From assembly GCA_014058405.1 (NCBI GenBank), contig CP047423.1, positions 2,712,501-2,776,500 on the forward strand: a stretch of 64,000 bases of DNA, in the 5' to 3' direction. The stretch comes from Candidatus Nitrospira kreftii (lineage in GTDB: Bacteria; Nitrospirota; Nitrospiria; Nitrospirales; Nitrospiraceae). Every line of letters begins with the position of its first letter. Positions within the stretch are counted from its first letter, which is position 1. Position numbers and translations under genes: made by a program. Below the pieces are notes generated by a model. The model was not told where the DNA came from. It saw only the letters and a list, made by a program, of their open reading frames with translations, and made no database searches. Shown one piece after another: positions 19,836-28,219 of this stretch.

Positions 19836-19919
19836 CTACTGACTTTTCTTGTACACGACCAACCCGCCGACGAAAATGGCAAACATGACACCAATGAACA
19901 TTAAAAGAGTAGTGTCCAT
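19836..19919 (-). CDS. Candidate single-TM microprotein
   Basis: A 27-residue frame on the minus strand starting at 19919, with AAAGGAGT seven bases before the ATG. It reads MDTTLLMFIGVMFAIF then VGGLVVYKKSQ: one membrane helix followed by a short basic tail. The strong ribosome site and this textbook topology suggest a real small membrane protein, similar in kind to KdpF, CydX or CcoQ, though I cannot assign it to any of them. It is convergent with the cytochrome c gene. Confidence 0.45.
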   Translation of the reverse strand: MDTTLLMFIGVMFAIFVGGLVVYKKSQ

Positions 19920-19944
19920 GGCTGACTCCTTTCATTCGAACCAT

Positions 19945-20540
19945 GACCTAGAATGTTGCGTGTGTGCTATTGCTACTTCCCAGAAACCAACTCTCTGAAG
20001 AAATCTCGACGGTCAGCCCTCTACAATACACGGACCGCCTAGACAACCTATCGAATTGATCTCAAATTGGCCCGCGGGAAGATGGGGCGAGAATGGAACC
20101 CATTGAAAGCGAAGATATTTAACTACCGGCGCACATACTTCCTTGCCCCGGTGCGACACTCTAAAACAGAAACCTTCGCGTTCTAATTCGGTTCCATCAC
20201 TGAAGGCCGACCGTCATGAGAATCGGCCAGTGTTACTGAAGAGCCATCCGCCCATCACTCGACGGGCCGTTGTAGTCCGGTGGACTAAGGTCTTCCATCT
20301 TGACCTCCTCCTGCTGCTGAACGAAAAGAATACCGTTCTGCCATTCAGTAGATGAAGTAATTCCTCTTTACTCCTCTTGAATATTTTCTGTCAACTAAAA
20401 CATCCATGGAAGCCTTTCAAGAAAAACAGGCATAAGCTATGCCAGTCCATTCGAGACCATGGGAGAACAAAACATCACCCCCCTGAGCATATAAAATTCT
20501 TGGAAATTTATTAGACGGAGGACCGTTTCTGCTGGACGAC
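19945..20540. other. AT-richer gap with a possible micro-ORF
   Basis: About 600 bases with no recognisable conserved gene. A 21-codon frame on the minus strand (20233-20298) has an exceptionally strong ribosome site and is listed separately. A perfect TTGACA (minus strand, 20394-20389) lies about 90 bases upstream of it but lacks a clear -10. Otherwise I see nothing here. Confidence 0.5.
20233..20298 (-). CDS. Candidate 21-residue peptide
   Basis: A short frame, MEDLSPPDYNGPSSDG then RMALQ, preceded by AGGAGGAGG four to ten bases before the ATG at 20298. The quality of the ribosome site is the only strong evidence for translation. The peptide is proline- and aspartate-rich, without a hydrophobic segment. 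It could be a leader peptide, a precursor of a modified peptide, or a chance frame. Confidence 0.3.
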   Translation of the reverse strand: MEDLSPPDYNGPSSDGRMALQ

Positions 20541-20557
20541 TGCAACCTATGCAGCAC

Positions 20558-21553
20558 CTACCGCTGTACCCTGAGGATCGGACCGAGGGTCAGCCACTTC
20601 GTCGGACCCAAGGCCGCCATATGTGGCAAGTGGGCGACATACCAGAACACGACGTCTTGCTCCTGCACCCCTTGATTGTCCTCGTCATACCCCAGTTGTC
20701 CACGGGCGCCGAATGCCCAGGGCACATCCTCACTGGCATTGGCACGACGAATGGCCACATCGAGGTCGGCAAATTTGTCTCGCTTGCCGTCATCTTTCAG
20801 CGGCACGTACCCGGTGCCGGGTAAAATCCAGACGCCATGACCATTCATTTGGTCTCGGACCAACCAAGTCTTGTTAAGTCCTGAAATTTTGACGTCGTTC
20901 TGCTCATTCGAATACTTCCGCCATCCTGGCCCCCAGCCCCGGTCTGGCCCTCCCTCTTCATGAACGAAGACCTGATCCATACCGTTACCATTGATATCAA
21001 AATCGAACCGCCAATATGGGTGGTGGTCATGATTGGTGTTACACGACAAGCCTCGGCTATGCAGCACGGGACGAAGCTCGCCGTCATCCGACAGGTGCCA
21101 GGCTTGATACAAATGATATTCGCCGATCCGAGCATAAATCCCCAATTCGAGCCATTTCACATTATGCTGCGTCGAGCTTTCCATACAGACTTTCTGATCA
21201 CCGCAATTCATGATCGGCACGAGATCCTGCCACCGCAGCCGATCTTGAAACGGGCCGCAGCGCCCGCTCTCAGCTCGTGACCCGAACCAGGTGAAGGGAT
21301 TCCACCAAACCATCTCTTTCACATATTTCACACGGACGACCGGCATGCTGGCCTTATTCAGAATCAGCTCATCGGCAAACTTCACGTTTCGCAATGCCAA
21401 ACCCGTATTGTCCCTCACTTCCCAGTCGAAGCTCCACCTCCCCCAATCCACATGTTCGGACTGCGTCTCGGCCACAGCAGGCCCTGACCACGCCAAGACA
21501 GCGAGCATGAACCAGCCGATGAACCAGATACGCTTCATCTCATTCCTTTTCAC
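20558..21553 (-). CDS. Copper-amine-oxidase-like catalytic domain, exported
   Basis: A 331-residue protein with a signal peptide ending about AVA (28). By pattern it matches the catalytic domain of copper amine oxidases: WGRWSFDWEVRDNTGLAL at the start, the TPQ-cofactor segment at 144-160 (IGEYHLYQAWHLSDDGEL, candidate Tyr146), copper ligands His175 and His177 in NHDHHPYWRFDFDING, and the third ligand His311 in DVVFWYVAHLPH. The N-Y-D/E consensus around the cofactor tyrosine reads E-Y-H and the usual base Asp appears as Glu95, so oxidase activity is uncertain. It overlaps the upstream gene by four bases; that gene holds the missing N-terminal domains. Confidence 0.65.
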   Translation of the reverse strand: MKRNEMKRIWFIGWFMLAVLAWSGPAVAETQSEHVDWGRWSFDWEVRDNTGLALRNVKFADELILNKASMPVVRVKYVKEMVWWNPFTWFGSRAESGRCGPFQDRLRWQDLVPIMNCGDQKVCMESSTQHNVKWLELGIYARIGEYHLYQAWHLSDDGELRPVLHSRGLSCNTNHDHHPYWRFDFDINGNGMDQVFVHEEGGPDRGWGPGWRKYSNEQNDVKISGLNKTWLVRDQMNGHGVWILPGTGYVPLKDDGKRDKFADLDVAIRRANASEDVPWAFGARGQLGYDEDNQGVQEQDVVFWYVAHLPHMAALGPTKWLTLGPILRVQR

Positions 21554-22335
21554 GAACGAGGCGGCTCCTCTCCGGCCTCAAGCACTTTGTCTTCCGTCAA
21601 ATCGACCACCGCCCAGTATTTCGGATCGCCGTCCTGCCCTTTTGAAAAGGTAATCCAAATGGTCCGGTGTCCATACCCTGGATCGTTCCTGAAGAACCCG
21701 CCATCGGGTTGCATAAGGAGTCCGTGACCTTGGAGCTGATCGACCTTGCCGACCAAGCGTGGATCGGCTTTGGCCAGTTCAATCCCCCGTTGAACATCCT
21801 GTCGTCCCTCCGGGGGCTGATACCTCTCAAGGCGGGCGACGTTGAGCACACCTGTCTCTTTCAGACGGACTTCTACGGCAACATTCTGGCTGTAGCTATA
21901 ATAGACGAGACGAACAAGGCCGGTGGTCTGCCGACAGCAACCGAACGTGACCTTGCCTTCCGGCGGAATCCGATCAGCGTCAATGAAAGCCCATCGGGAG
22001 CCCAGTAGCGTGGCGACGCGGCGATCGCTTTCGGCGGCTTTCCGTAATGTCACAACGTCCTCTGCGGTCAGGATGGCGGAGGTATTCGTGGCGCGCTTCG
22101 CACCTGCGTCTTGAATGGTCCCGGCCATCTTCGGTTTGTGGTGACCAGCGATATCCTCACCGGAAAACTGGAACACATGCGGGACAGGAGGCTTTTCTGG
22201 GAGTGCTATTTTCTGAACGGCGGTTTCAGGATCCTCGGGCCCGAACGGTCCCCGTGAACCGGCATTGAGGCTGCAGCCATAACCGAGGCCGATTGCTACG
22301 AAGCAGACGGTCCGCATGGTGATCCAACTGCTCAT
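21550..22335 (-). CDS. Amine-oxidase N2/N3-domain-like exported protein
   Basis: A 261-residue protein with a hydrophobic N-terminus and Cys21 in a loose lipobox (GLGYGC). From ~85 it follows the N2/N3 domains of copper amine oxidases: LTAEDVVTLRKAAES, a short beta region (RLVYYSYSQNVAVEVRL), then LERYQPPEGRQDVQRGIELAKADPRLVGK, and at the end KYWAVVDLTEDKVLEAGEE, the strand that normally leads into the catalytic domain. The protein stops at that domain boundary, and the catalytic part follows in the next, overlapping gene. So one oxidase-like protein appears split in two. The assignment is by pattern and needs a profile search. Confidence 0.5.
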   Translation of the reverse strand: MSSWITMRTVCFVAIGLGYGCSLNAGSRGPFGPEDPETAVQKIALPEKPPVPHVFQFSGEDIAGHHKPKMAGTIQDAGAKRATNTSAILTAEDVVTLRKAAESDRRVATLLGSRWAFIDADRIPPEGKVTFGCCRQTTGLVRLVYYSYSQNVAVEVRLKETGVLNVARLERYQPPEGRQDVQRGIELAKADPRLVGKVDQLQGHGLLMQPDGGFFRNDPGYGHRTIWITFSKGQDGDPKYWAVVDLTEDKVLEAGEEPPRS

Positions 22336-22847
22336 GCCAACTTTCCAGCAATCCCTATGGCCAATTTGGAAATTTTCGCCGCCGCCTTGATCACGGCCGC
22401 ACGCTTCTTGCGTGAGGCAGCATCCAGCACGGCTTCCTTCATGAGCTCTTTGTAGGTCTTGATCTCGTCCCGAGTGAACGGAACGATTTGCGAGATGGTC
22501 CCGTTATTAAAGGTGTTGGCCAGCTGCAAGTACAGATTGGAGATTTCTGCCGCATAAATCCCACGACGAAGTGGATCATTCTTATAGGTTTCAAATTTCT
22601 TCCGGAGCGTCCCCACCGCTTCGAGAAGTGCCTTCTGGCGAATCTTGGTTTCGTCTTGCTTACTCACCTCAAATTCCACCGCCCCCAACTGATCGACCAA
22701 CACCTTCGCTTCTTCGCGGGCATGATCGACTTGGACCGACAGATCGGAGATTTCCTGACTTGCACTTTCCGCGGTTTCCATGAGCTGTTTGATAAGGCTG
22801 TCGTTGCCTTCCAAAAAACCGACGACTCCCGCGATACTGGTCTCCAT
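22332..22847 (-). CDS. Helical hypothetical protein (split-oxidase operon)
   Basis: A 171-residue, almost entirely helical protein with no signal peptide. Residues 20-75 are a heptad-like coiled coil (MTETAESA..., DLSVQVDHAREEAKVLVDQL), followed by KKFETYKNDPLRRGIYAAEISNLYLQLANTF and a basic C-terminal helix (SRKKRAAVIKAAAKISKLAIGIAGK) that could lie on a membrane. I recognise no family. The stop overlaps the next gene's start by four bases, and ten bases separate it from the lipoprotein gene upstream. Confidence 0.7.
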   Translation of the reverse strand: METSIAGVVGFLEGNDSLIKQLMETAESASQEISDLSVQVDHAREEAKVLVDQLGAVEFEVSKQDETKIRQKALLEAVGTLRKKFETYKNDPLRRGIYAAEISNLYLQLANTFNNGTISQIVPFTRDEIKTYKELMKEAVLDAASRKKRAAVIKAAAKISKLAIGIAGKLA

Positions 22848-22857
22848 GGTGCCTCCT

Positions 22858-23568
22858 CTATTGCCCGTCGTCTTTCTTCAGGTTATCCAGAAGGTCGACC
22901 AAGTCGGCTGTGAACGTACGCCCGCGCTGCAGAGCCCTTGAGCGGATGATGCGCGAGCTGGTGACCTCCTCCAGCGCATCATTGACGGTCCGCGAATGAT
23001 TGACGATCTCCATGATGCGGTCTGACGGTCCCGGCGCGTGCTCAACCACAGCCGCCACAAACTCAGGATCGACGGAGGCCAAGCCAGACTTGTCGGCATA
23101 GCGTTTCAACTGCGCGTGAATCGCCGCCGTATATTTCCAGGACTCGTTCAAAGCATTGGCAGTATCGCGGAGCCCGCAGAAATCTTCTTCAAATTGATCC
23201 CACACGACCTTCTCCAAACCCTGATAGTCGTCCAAATACATTTGTCCGACCAGATACGCGGCGGCGTAGGCGGCCTCTCCCTTCTTGCCGCTGATATTCC
23301 GGTAGGGCGCGAGGACGAACTGATGCTTCGCTTCCTGAGCCTGCAAGGCCTTAAAACTCTCGTGCAGCGCACTGCGGGACTGCTCTAAAAACTTGATCCG
23401 CGCTTCAGTTTCTTTTTGGAACAGATCGATGTTCGTCTGAGCCGCATCGATCTTCGTGCCTTCCATCCTGAGCAGATCGCGAACCGCACTGCTATGAATT
23501 GCGTTGCAGCCGACTGCACTGAATAGAATGAACCCGAGGCTCACAACCGTGACTGTGTGTGAGATCAT
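22858..23568 (-). CDS. Helical lipoprotein of unknown function (split-oxidase operon)
   Basis: A 236-residue protein with a lipoprotein signal: hydrophobic VVSLGFILF then SAVGC (Cys21). The mature part is helical: a coiled coil at ~35-80 (EGTKIDAAQTNIDLF, EQSRSALHESFKALQAQE), an AAYAAAYLVGQMYLDDYQGLEKV stretch, then ESWKYTAAIHAQLKRY. A C-terminal helix is basic then acidic. It has no family I recognise; it is the second gene of the five-gene minus-strand operon. Confidence 0.7.
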   Translation of the reverse strand: MISHTVTVVSLGFILFSAVGCNAIHSSAVRDLLRMEGTKIDAAQTNIDLFQKETEARIKFLEQSRSALHESFKALQAQEAKHQFVLAPYRNISGKKGEAAYAAAYLVGQMYLDDYQGLEKVVWDQFEEDFCGLRDTANALNESWKYTAAIHAQLKRYADKSGLASVDPEFVAAVVEHAPGPSDRIMEIVNHSRTVNDALEEVTSSRIIRSRALQRGRTFTADLVDLLDNLKKDDGQ

Positions 23569-23598
23569 ACTGATTTCCTCCCTCTCAGGAGCGTTCTC

Positions 23599-24231
23599 TT
23601 ATCGGCGTAATGTGCGCACGGCCTCCGCGATGGACTGAACCTCATCGCGGGGCAGTGTGACATCAACATCCAGATATTGCTTAATGATCGCGTTGATTCG
23701 GCGAAGCGCCCCCACGTTGGTGCGATACTGATCGAAAGCCGTCAAATCCAGGGTCGAGGAGGCTTGGGAGTCTTTCCTGACGCGCTGCTCGATCCGACTG
23801 AGGAGTTCCGGCAGTCGCTGCAGAAGGTTCGACATGTCCCCGGTGCCAGACTGAAAGACGATCTGTCCATTCGGCCCTTTTCGGTCTGGAAGATTTTTGA
23901 GCCGAATCTCGTTGATGAACGCAATAACCTCAGGCCCCAGTAACTCGGCGTCATCGTTGGCCAGTTCCGCGTCCGCCACGTCGGCCAACTTCGGGTTGGT
24001 CGTAGCCCATTGCAGCGCCAAGTTCAGTTTGAGGCGGGTTTGGACATGGCGATACCACTGTTGATGCCGTTCGGTGACATGACTCACCAACTCGCGGTAT
24101 TGCTCCATCAGCCGCTGATTCTCGGCATACGCCTGGTCTTTGGCGACCAACGCCTGTTTCACTTCAGGCGGAGTGGCGCACCCGAGACAGACCAGACTCA
24201 GCGCCACAATGAGGATATACGCCGCTTTCAT
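23599..24231 (-). CDS. Helical lipoprotein, first gene of split-oxidase operon
   Basis: A 210-residue protein. Start ATG 24231 has GGAGGAAAC just before it and gives the lipoprotein signal MKAAYILIVALSLVCLGC (Cys18); the longer frame upstream lacks a ribosome site. The mature part is helical (KQALVAKDQAYAENQRLMEQYREL, then HQQWYRHVQTRLKLNLALQW). The C-terminal half ends LPELLSRIEQRVRKD and DVTLPRDEVQSIAEAVRTLRR. It shares the lipoprotein-plus-coiled-coil style with the next gene, without clear sequence similarity. Confidence 0.7.
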   Translation of the reverse strand: MKAAYILIVALSLVCLGCATPPEVKQALVAKDQAYAENQRLMEQYRELVSHVTERHQQWYRHVQTRLKLNLALQWATTNPKLADVADAELANDDAELLGPEVIAFINEIRLKNLPDRKGPNGQIVFQSGTGDMSNLLQRLPELLSRIEQRVRKDSQASSTLDLTAFDQYRTNVGALRRINAIIKQYLDVDVTLPRDEVQSIAEAVRTLRR

Positions 24232-24420
24232 GAGGTTTCCTCCTTCCGACGTACGCCCGGAACGAGCCTGAACGAGAAAGCAACTTGCCTGTTGACTGCA
24301 ACTTGTTGAGGAGCGGGCCAAGGGTAGCGAGCTACCACACAGGATTGCAAGAGAAATATCTGATATTTCAGGATTTCTGTTGGACGCAGGGCAGCAAACT
24401 AGTACAAGCCAGTAGCTTTA

Positions 24421-25605
24421 CTAGGGTAACCCCCGGATGATTTCCTGATAGTACGCCTCAAGCAACGCAGCGCGGGCCTCTTCCATCAAAACCAGCTGCC
24501 GTTGATCGAAGGTATTCGCACAGTACAGATAGTGCGTTTCATCCACGATACCCAACTCGACATGCACTTGTCGGCCATTCGGCTCCTCGCGCGTCAGCTC
24601 GTGGATAATCGTTCGTCCCGGCAACTCTTCCCAGGCCACCTGCGCCGAGGGTCCATGATTCTCATAGAGCGGTTGGCTGGGATCAACCGAGTTCTTCAGC
24701 ATGGCATTAAGATCGAATAGAGCGCCATCATCCAACTCCGGCAATTCATCCCAGCCCATTGTAGCCGGCCTCCCTTTCTCCAACACATAGTAGGGCCCAT
24801 CCTCCACCACCTCTTCGATGGATCGGTATTGAATCGGCTCTGCAGACTGCACGAGCTCTAATCCTCTGCCGGCCAGCGCACGTTGGAAGGGTACTCGCCT
24901 GGCCAACTGCCGCGTTTTCTCACTCACGATCATACGGCCATGTGGGCGTAGAACCTGGCACAACCGGTCAAGCCGGACCCCCAGCCCTGTCCGTTGTTCA
25001 AACGCTGTCTGTTGCGATGGGTCGTCCGCACGATCAAACGTCCGCCAACTGTGACTGGAAATCCCAGGGTCCTGTTCAGCCTGAAGCAGCGCATGCATCG
25101 TCAAGACCAGGTCGAAGGAACCTGAAAGAGGTTCCTTCTCGATGTCCAGGCAGATGAACCGAAGATTGCGCAGGCCCAGCTCCCTCGCCTTTCGTTGTGC
25201 GATGGCAATGGATGCCGCTGAACGGTCGACGCCCACCAGATTCGCATCAGGGAACCGGCGGGCATAAAAGGTCGTCAGGATGCCGAGGCCACAACCAAAA
25301 TCGAGAATGTCCTGAGCTTGGCCGAGGTGCGCGATGGTTCGCGACCCAATTGTTTGATAATATTCATACCGCTGGCTATAGAGCACTGGGAAGATCGTCG
25401 GCTGCGCCGCGAGATCATAAAATGCGATTTCATCCTGGCGATCGCCCTGGCGCTTCCTTTCAGCGAGGAATGAAAGCTGCGTGAGATCTTCAGTTGACAG
25501 CCGTTGTCGCTGCCACGCGAAATACTCGCGATCCAACGTGACATGTTTCAGGCCCCACCAAGTCAGATGCTCGCGAAGCGCTTCTTGTAACGAGTCAGTG
25601 GCCAT
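24421..25605 (-). CDS. SAM-dependent methyltransferase
   Basis: A 394-residue protein; ATG 25605 (MATDSLQEAL) is preferred to the in-frame start six codons upstream. A class I methyltransferase domain spans about 80-260: motif I ILDFGCGLGILTTFYAR, GVDRSAASIAIAQ, then DLVLTMHALLQ and VLRPHGRMIVSEK. The C-terminal ~130 residues (from DGPYYVLEKGRP) form an unassigned extension with WEELPGRTIIHEL and WDELPELDDG. Substrate unknown. It is divergent in style from its neighbours but not obviously horizontally acquired. Confidence 0.8.
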   Translation of the reverse strand: MATDSLQEALREHLTWWGLKHVTLDREYFAWQRQRLSTEDLTQLSFLAERKRQGDRQDEIAFYDLAAQPTIFPVLYSQRYEYYQTIGSRTIAHLGQAQDILDFGCGLGILTTFYARRFPDANLVGVDRSAASIAIAQRKARELGLRNLRFICLDIEKEPLSGSFDLVLTMHALLQAEQDPGISSHSWRTFDRADDPSQQTAFEQRTGLGVRLDRLCQVLRPHGRMIVSEKTRQLARRVPFQRALAGRGLELVQSAEPIQYRSIEEVVEDGPYYVLEKGRPATMGWDELPELDDGALFDLNAMLKNSVDPSQPLYENHGPSAQVAWEELPGRTIIHELTREEPNGRQVHVELGIVDETHYLYCANTFDQRQLVLMEEARAALLEAYYQEIIRGLP

Positions 25606-25611
25606 TGTACC

Positions 25612-25736
25612 GCGCCTGCTCAAAACGATTCACAGCAAGACCGCAAGGAGTGAAGACCACGAGGCGTACGCGGTGAGGGTACGTTGAGTGGTTCGAACGA
25701 CTGAGAACGAACCTGGGGAACGTGTTCAGCAGGCGC
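25612..25736. repeat. Dispersed intergenic palindromic repeat, copy A
   Basis: The ends are inverted copies, GCGCCTGCTCAAAACG at 25612-25627 against CGTGTTCAGCAGGCGC at 25721-25736 (14 of 16 pair). Inside are segments nearly identical to copy B: CAGCAAGACCGCAAGGAG at 25633 (17 of 18) and CGAACGACTGAGAACGA at 25694 (17 of 17). It fills the gap between the methyltransferase and the proA-like stop. Confidence 0.75.
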
Positions 25737-27107
25737 TTACGGCCGTTTCAGCATAATGGCATCGAAGTAGGTATCGGGCACCGGATGAGGCAACCGCAGT
25801 TGCCCCATACCAAACACGACATATTTCTCACAGGTTAGTTGATCCAGACCGATCGGGCCCTTTGCATGCAGCTTCCCCGTACTCAACCCTACGTCGGTTC
25901 CCATGCCAAAACTGTCGCCGGCATGAAGTCGAGTCGACGCATTGACCAGCACCGCCCCGGCATCGACTTCTTGCGTAAAGCGTATGGCAGACTCATAGCG
26001 ACTGGTGGCGATGGCGGCCGTCAGACACGGTCCATGCGCCCTGATATGTTCTAACGCCTCACTGAGGTCTTCTACCATCTTGATGGCCAGAACCGGACCT
26101 GCGAACGGTGTGTGCCAGTCTGAGTCCGTAGCAGGCACGATCGCCGTATGGCCTGTCATGGCCATTTGCCCCATCAGGGCAACCGTCTTCGGGCACGCTC
26201 GCACTTCAACCTTGAATTGGTCCAGTAATCGGTTGATCAGTGGTGGTAAGAATTGCCGTCCAATAACCTGCTGTACAAGTAATGTATCCAGTGCGTTAGA
26301 GGCTCTCACGAGTTGCACCTTCGAGTTAATCACCAGATTCTGGGCCATCGGGAGATCGGTGCCTTCGTCGACATACAAATGGGTCAGCCCGCCGTCGTCA
26401 CACAGGATCGGAACCTTCGCCTGTTCTGCAACGGTTTTTCGGAGACCGGCTCCGCCACGCACGATCATCGCGTCCAGACTTCCTTTTCCTGATCGCATCA
26501 ATTCGATCGCGACCTCTTTTTCTTCACGGTCGATTAGCGCCCACGATCCTCCCGGTATGCCGCTCGCCGTTGCCGCTTCGCGCAACAGCGTGTCAAGCGC
26601 CTGAAACGTCCATTTCCATTCCGCAGCCCCCCGAAAGATACAGAGGTTCCCCGACTTGAGGCAGAGCGCGATCGATTCAGCCATCACCAGTGGGTTCCGC
26701 TCAGAAATCACCCCGATGACCCCGAGGGGAACCCTCACTCTCGACACTTGCAAGCCATCCGGTCGCTCCTGTCTGGAGGTCACCATTCCGACAGGATCCG
26801 GCAGGTCAGCAATGAGATGGAGCCGATCGATGATCTCCTTCACATGGTCAGCTGTCAGACGCACCCGAGCCACAGCAGCCTTCGTTCGACTCTTCGCGTC
26901 GACACTCTCGAAGGACTTCCCGACAGCATCGACATCTATGGCATTGGCCGCGAGAACGGTCGCGTAATCCGCGGCGATCCGATCTGCCATGGCATGAAGC
27001 GCGTTCCTCTTAACCACGCTGGCAAGCCGAGCCACCCCCATAGACGCTTTGCTACAGTCTTTCAACAACTTATCAATATAGAGCTTGCAGGGGACTTCGT
27101 TCGGCAT
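25737..27107 (-). CDS. ProA-like gamma-glutamyl-phosphate reductase paralogue, catalytic Cys replaced
   Basis: A 456-residue protein of the ProA (gamma-glutamyl-phosphate reductase) family, with LGVIGVISERNPLVMAESIAL, LKSGNLCIFRG, a Gly-rich IVRGGAGL and the C-terminal STRLHAGDSFGMGTDVGLST then KLHAKGPIGLDQLT. In ProA the catalytic cysteine lies in C-N-A-x-E-T-L-L-V; here the codon is TCT and the segment is RASNALDTLLV, so it is Ser270. The usual Y-E-A-R-P-N-V-T is also altered (SERNPLVM). It may be inactive, or act on another substrate; a true ProA should exist elsewhere. Confidence 0.8.
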   Translation of the reverse strand: MPNEVPCKLYIDKLLKDCSKASMGVARLASVVKRNALHAMADRIAADYATVLAANAIDVDAVGKSFESVDAKSRTKAAVARVRLTADHVKEIIDRLHLIADLPDPVGMVTSRQERPDGLQVSRVRVPLGVIGVISERNPLVMAESIALCLKSGNLCIFRGAAEWKWTFQALDTLLREAATASGIPGGSWALIDREEKEVAIELMRSGKGSLDAMIVRGGAGLRKTVAEQAKVPILCDDGGLTHLYVDEGTDLPMAQNLVINSKVQLVRASNALDTLLVQQVIGRQFLPPLINRLLDQFKVEVRACPKTVALMGQMAMTGHTAIVPATDSDWHTPFAGPVLAIKMVEDLSEALEHIRAHGPCLTAAIATSRYESAIRFTQEVDAGAVLVNASTRLHAGDSFGMGTDVGLSTGKLHAKGPIGLDQLTCEKYVVFGMGQLRLPHPVPDTYFDAIMLKRP

Positions 27108-27331
27108 GGAGAAGGCCTATTCCTAGAAAGATATCTTCCAACGATTCATTGCATTCAATCCAACACCCTGAGAAAATGGTGCTGACTTGTGGCGGACTAT
27201 AACACGCATTTTTTTGACGAGTAAACCAGGAAGCCGTCTTTTTCTTTTTGCCGAGAACAACTTAGACATTAGGGTCGCGAATGAGAGGCTGGCGAACGGA
27301 CTCGCATGTTGCGCAATCGGAAGGAGGACTG

Positions 27332-28162
27332 ATGCGGGCTGAGGCACGAATGGATGGACGGGGGCTTCGTCTGATTCTCTGTGTGTTAGTGGGAGGGTTG
27401 TTAGGCGCATGCGGTGAGCTGAAACCGATGAAGCCCAAGGACCCTCCGACTCAAGCGAGCCCTCAACAAGCGGCCGAACGAAATCGAGAGAGCCCACCCT
27501 CCAAGATCATGCAAGCGCGACCTGACGCGGGCAATCCACAACAGTGTCTTGTGAATTTCGACGATGAAGGCGCGCTGACACAAATCCTGGGCCAGGCCAG
27601 ATCGACCGTCGCTCTTAAGACTGGCCGGTCACCTTCCGGACAACTACAAATGTGTGATCCCTCCAAGCACAACGACTGCTGGACCTACCGCCAACGCTGC
27701 TCGAAACATGAGGTCAACGTCGACAGCCTCGGGCATGCGCATTTTCACCTGAGTATGGAAACGGGCATCGAGTGCTACACCTTGCCTGATCCGGGAGATG
27801 GTCTCGGCCGAGGCTTTGGGAAGCTGGTTGAATGGAAATGCACCCATGTCGATTGGGCACAAACCCCACGCGTCTTGTCCTCGCATGATCTCAATCAGTG
27901 GATCAAGGTCTGGGTCAGCGATGCCGAAAACCACGCCCCCACATATTTCGATCTGGAATCAATTCGCGTGCTGCCGGATACCTCGATACAACTCTGGTTT
28001 CAAAAGCGCGATGGGACATGGTGGTTCTGGCCGGAGCTGACGTCCGCCAGAACCTGGAATATCCGCGAATGGGTACGCGACGTGTCGGAAGTGCGGCTAC
28101 GAGGCACCAGAGCAGGGCGCGCCAGTTCCTACATCATCGATTCGCTTGTTGTTCGCGACTAG
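27332..28162 (+). CDS. Lipoprotein of unknown function
   Basis: A 276-residue protein. ATG 27332 is preceded by AAGGAGG; an upstream in-frame start at 27281 lacks a site. The signal has lipobox LLGAC (Cys27). After a Pro/Gln-rich linker the mature part has a Cys-containing segment (LQMCDPSKHNDCWTYRQRC) and many Trp residues (LWFQKRDGTWWFWPEL), like a beta-sandwich carbohydrate-binding-like module, with VRLRGTRAGRASSYIIDSLVV at the end. No known family is identified. Confidence 0.6.
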   Translation: MRAEARMDGRGLRLILCVLVGGLLGACGELKPMKPKDPPTQASPQQAAERNRESPPSKIMQARPDAGNPQQCLVNFDDEGALTQILGQARSTVALKTGRSPSGQLQMCDPSKHNDCWTYRQRCSKHEVNVDSLGHAHFHLSMETGIECYTLPDPGDGLGRGFGKLVEWKCTHVDWAQTPRVLSSHDLNQWIKVWVSDAENHAPTYFDLESIRVLPDTSIQLWFQKRDGTWWFWPELTSARTWNIREWVRDVSEVRLRGTRAGRASSYIIDSLVVRD

Positions 28163-28164
28163 CC

Positions 28165-28205
28165 GGGTGCCTAGATGACTACTCACCTTAGTGACGGAGG
28201 CACCG
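28165..28205. terminator. Candidate bidirectional terminator
   Basis: A GGTGCCT/AGGCACC stem (28166-28172 with 28198-28204) with a flanking CCG/CGG extension, between convergent genes ending at 28162 and 28220. There is no long T-run, so the call is tentative. Confidence 0.35.
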
Positions 28206-28219
28206 GTGCTCGTAGCGAT

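Noticed and set aside
19750-19944. 64-residue minus-strand frame
   Set aside because: Contains the stronger 27-residue frame in another phase and lacks a ribosome site.
20143-20355. Plus-strand 70-residue frame
   Set aside because: Basic, low-complexity shadow with no ribosome site; opposite strand has the better signal.
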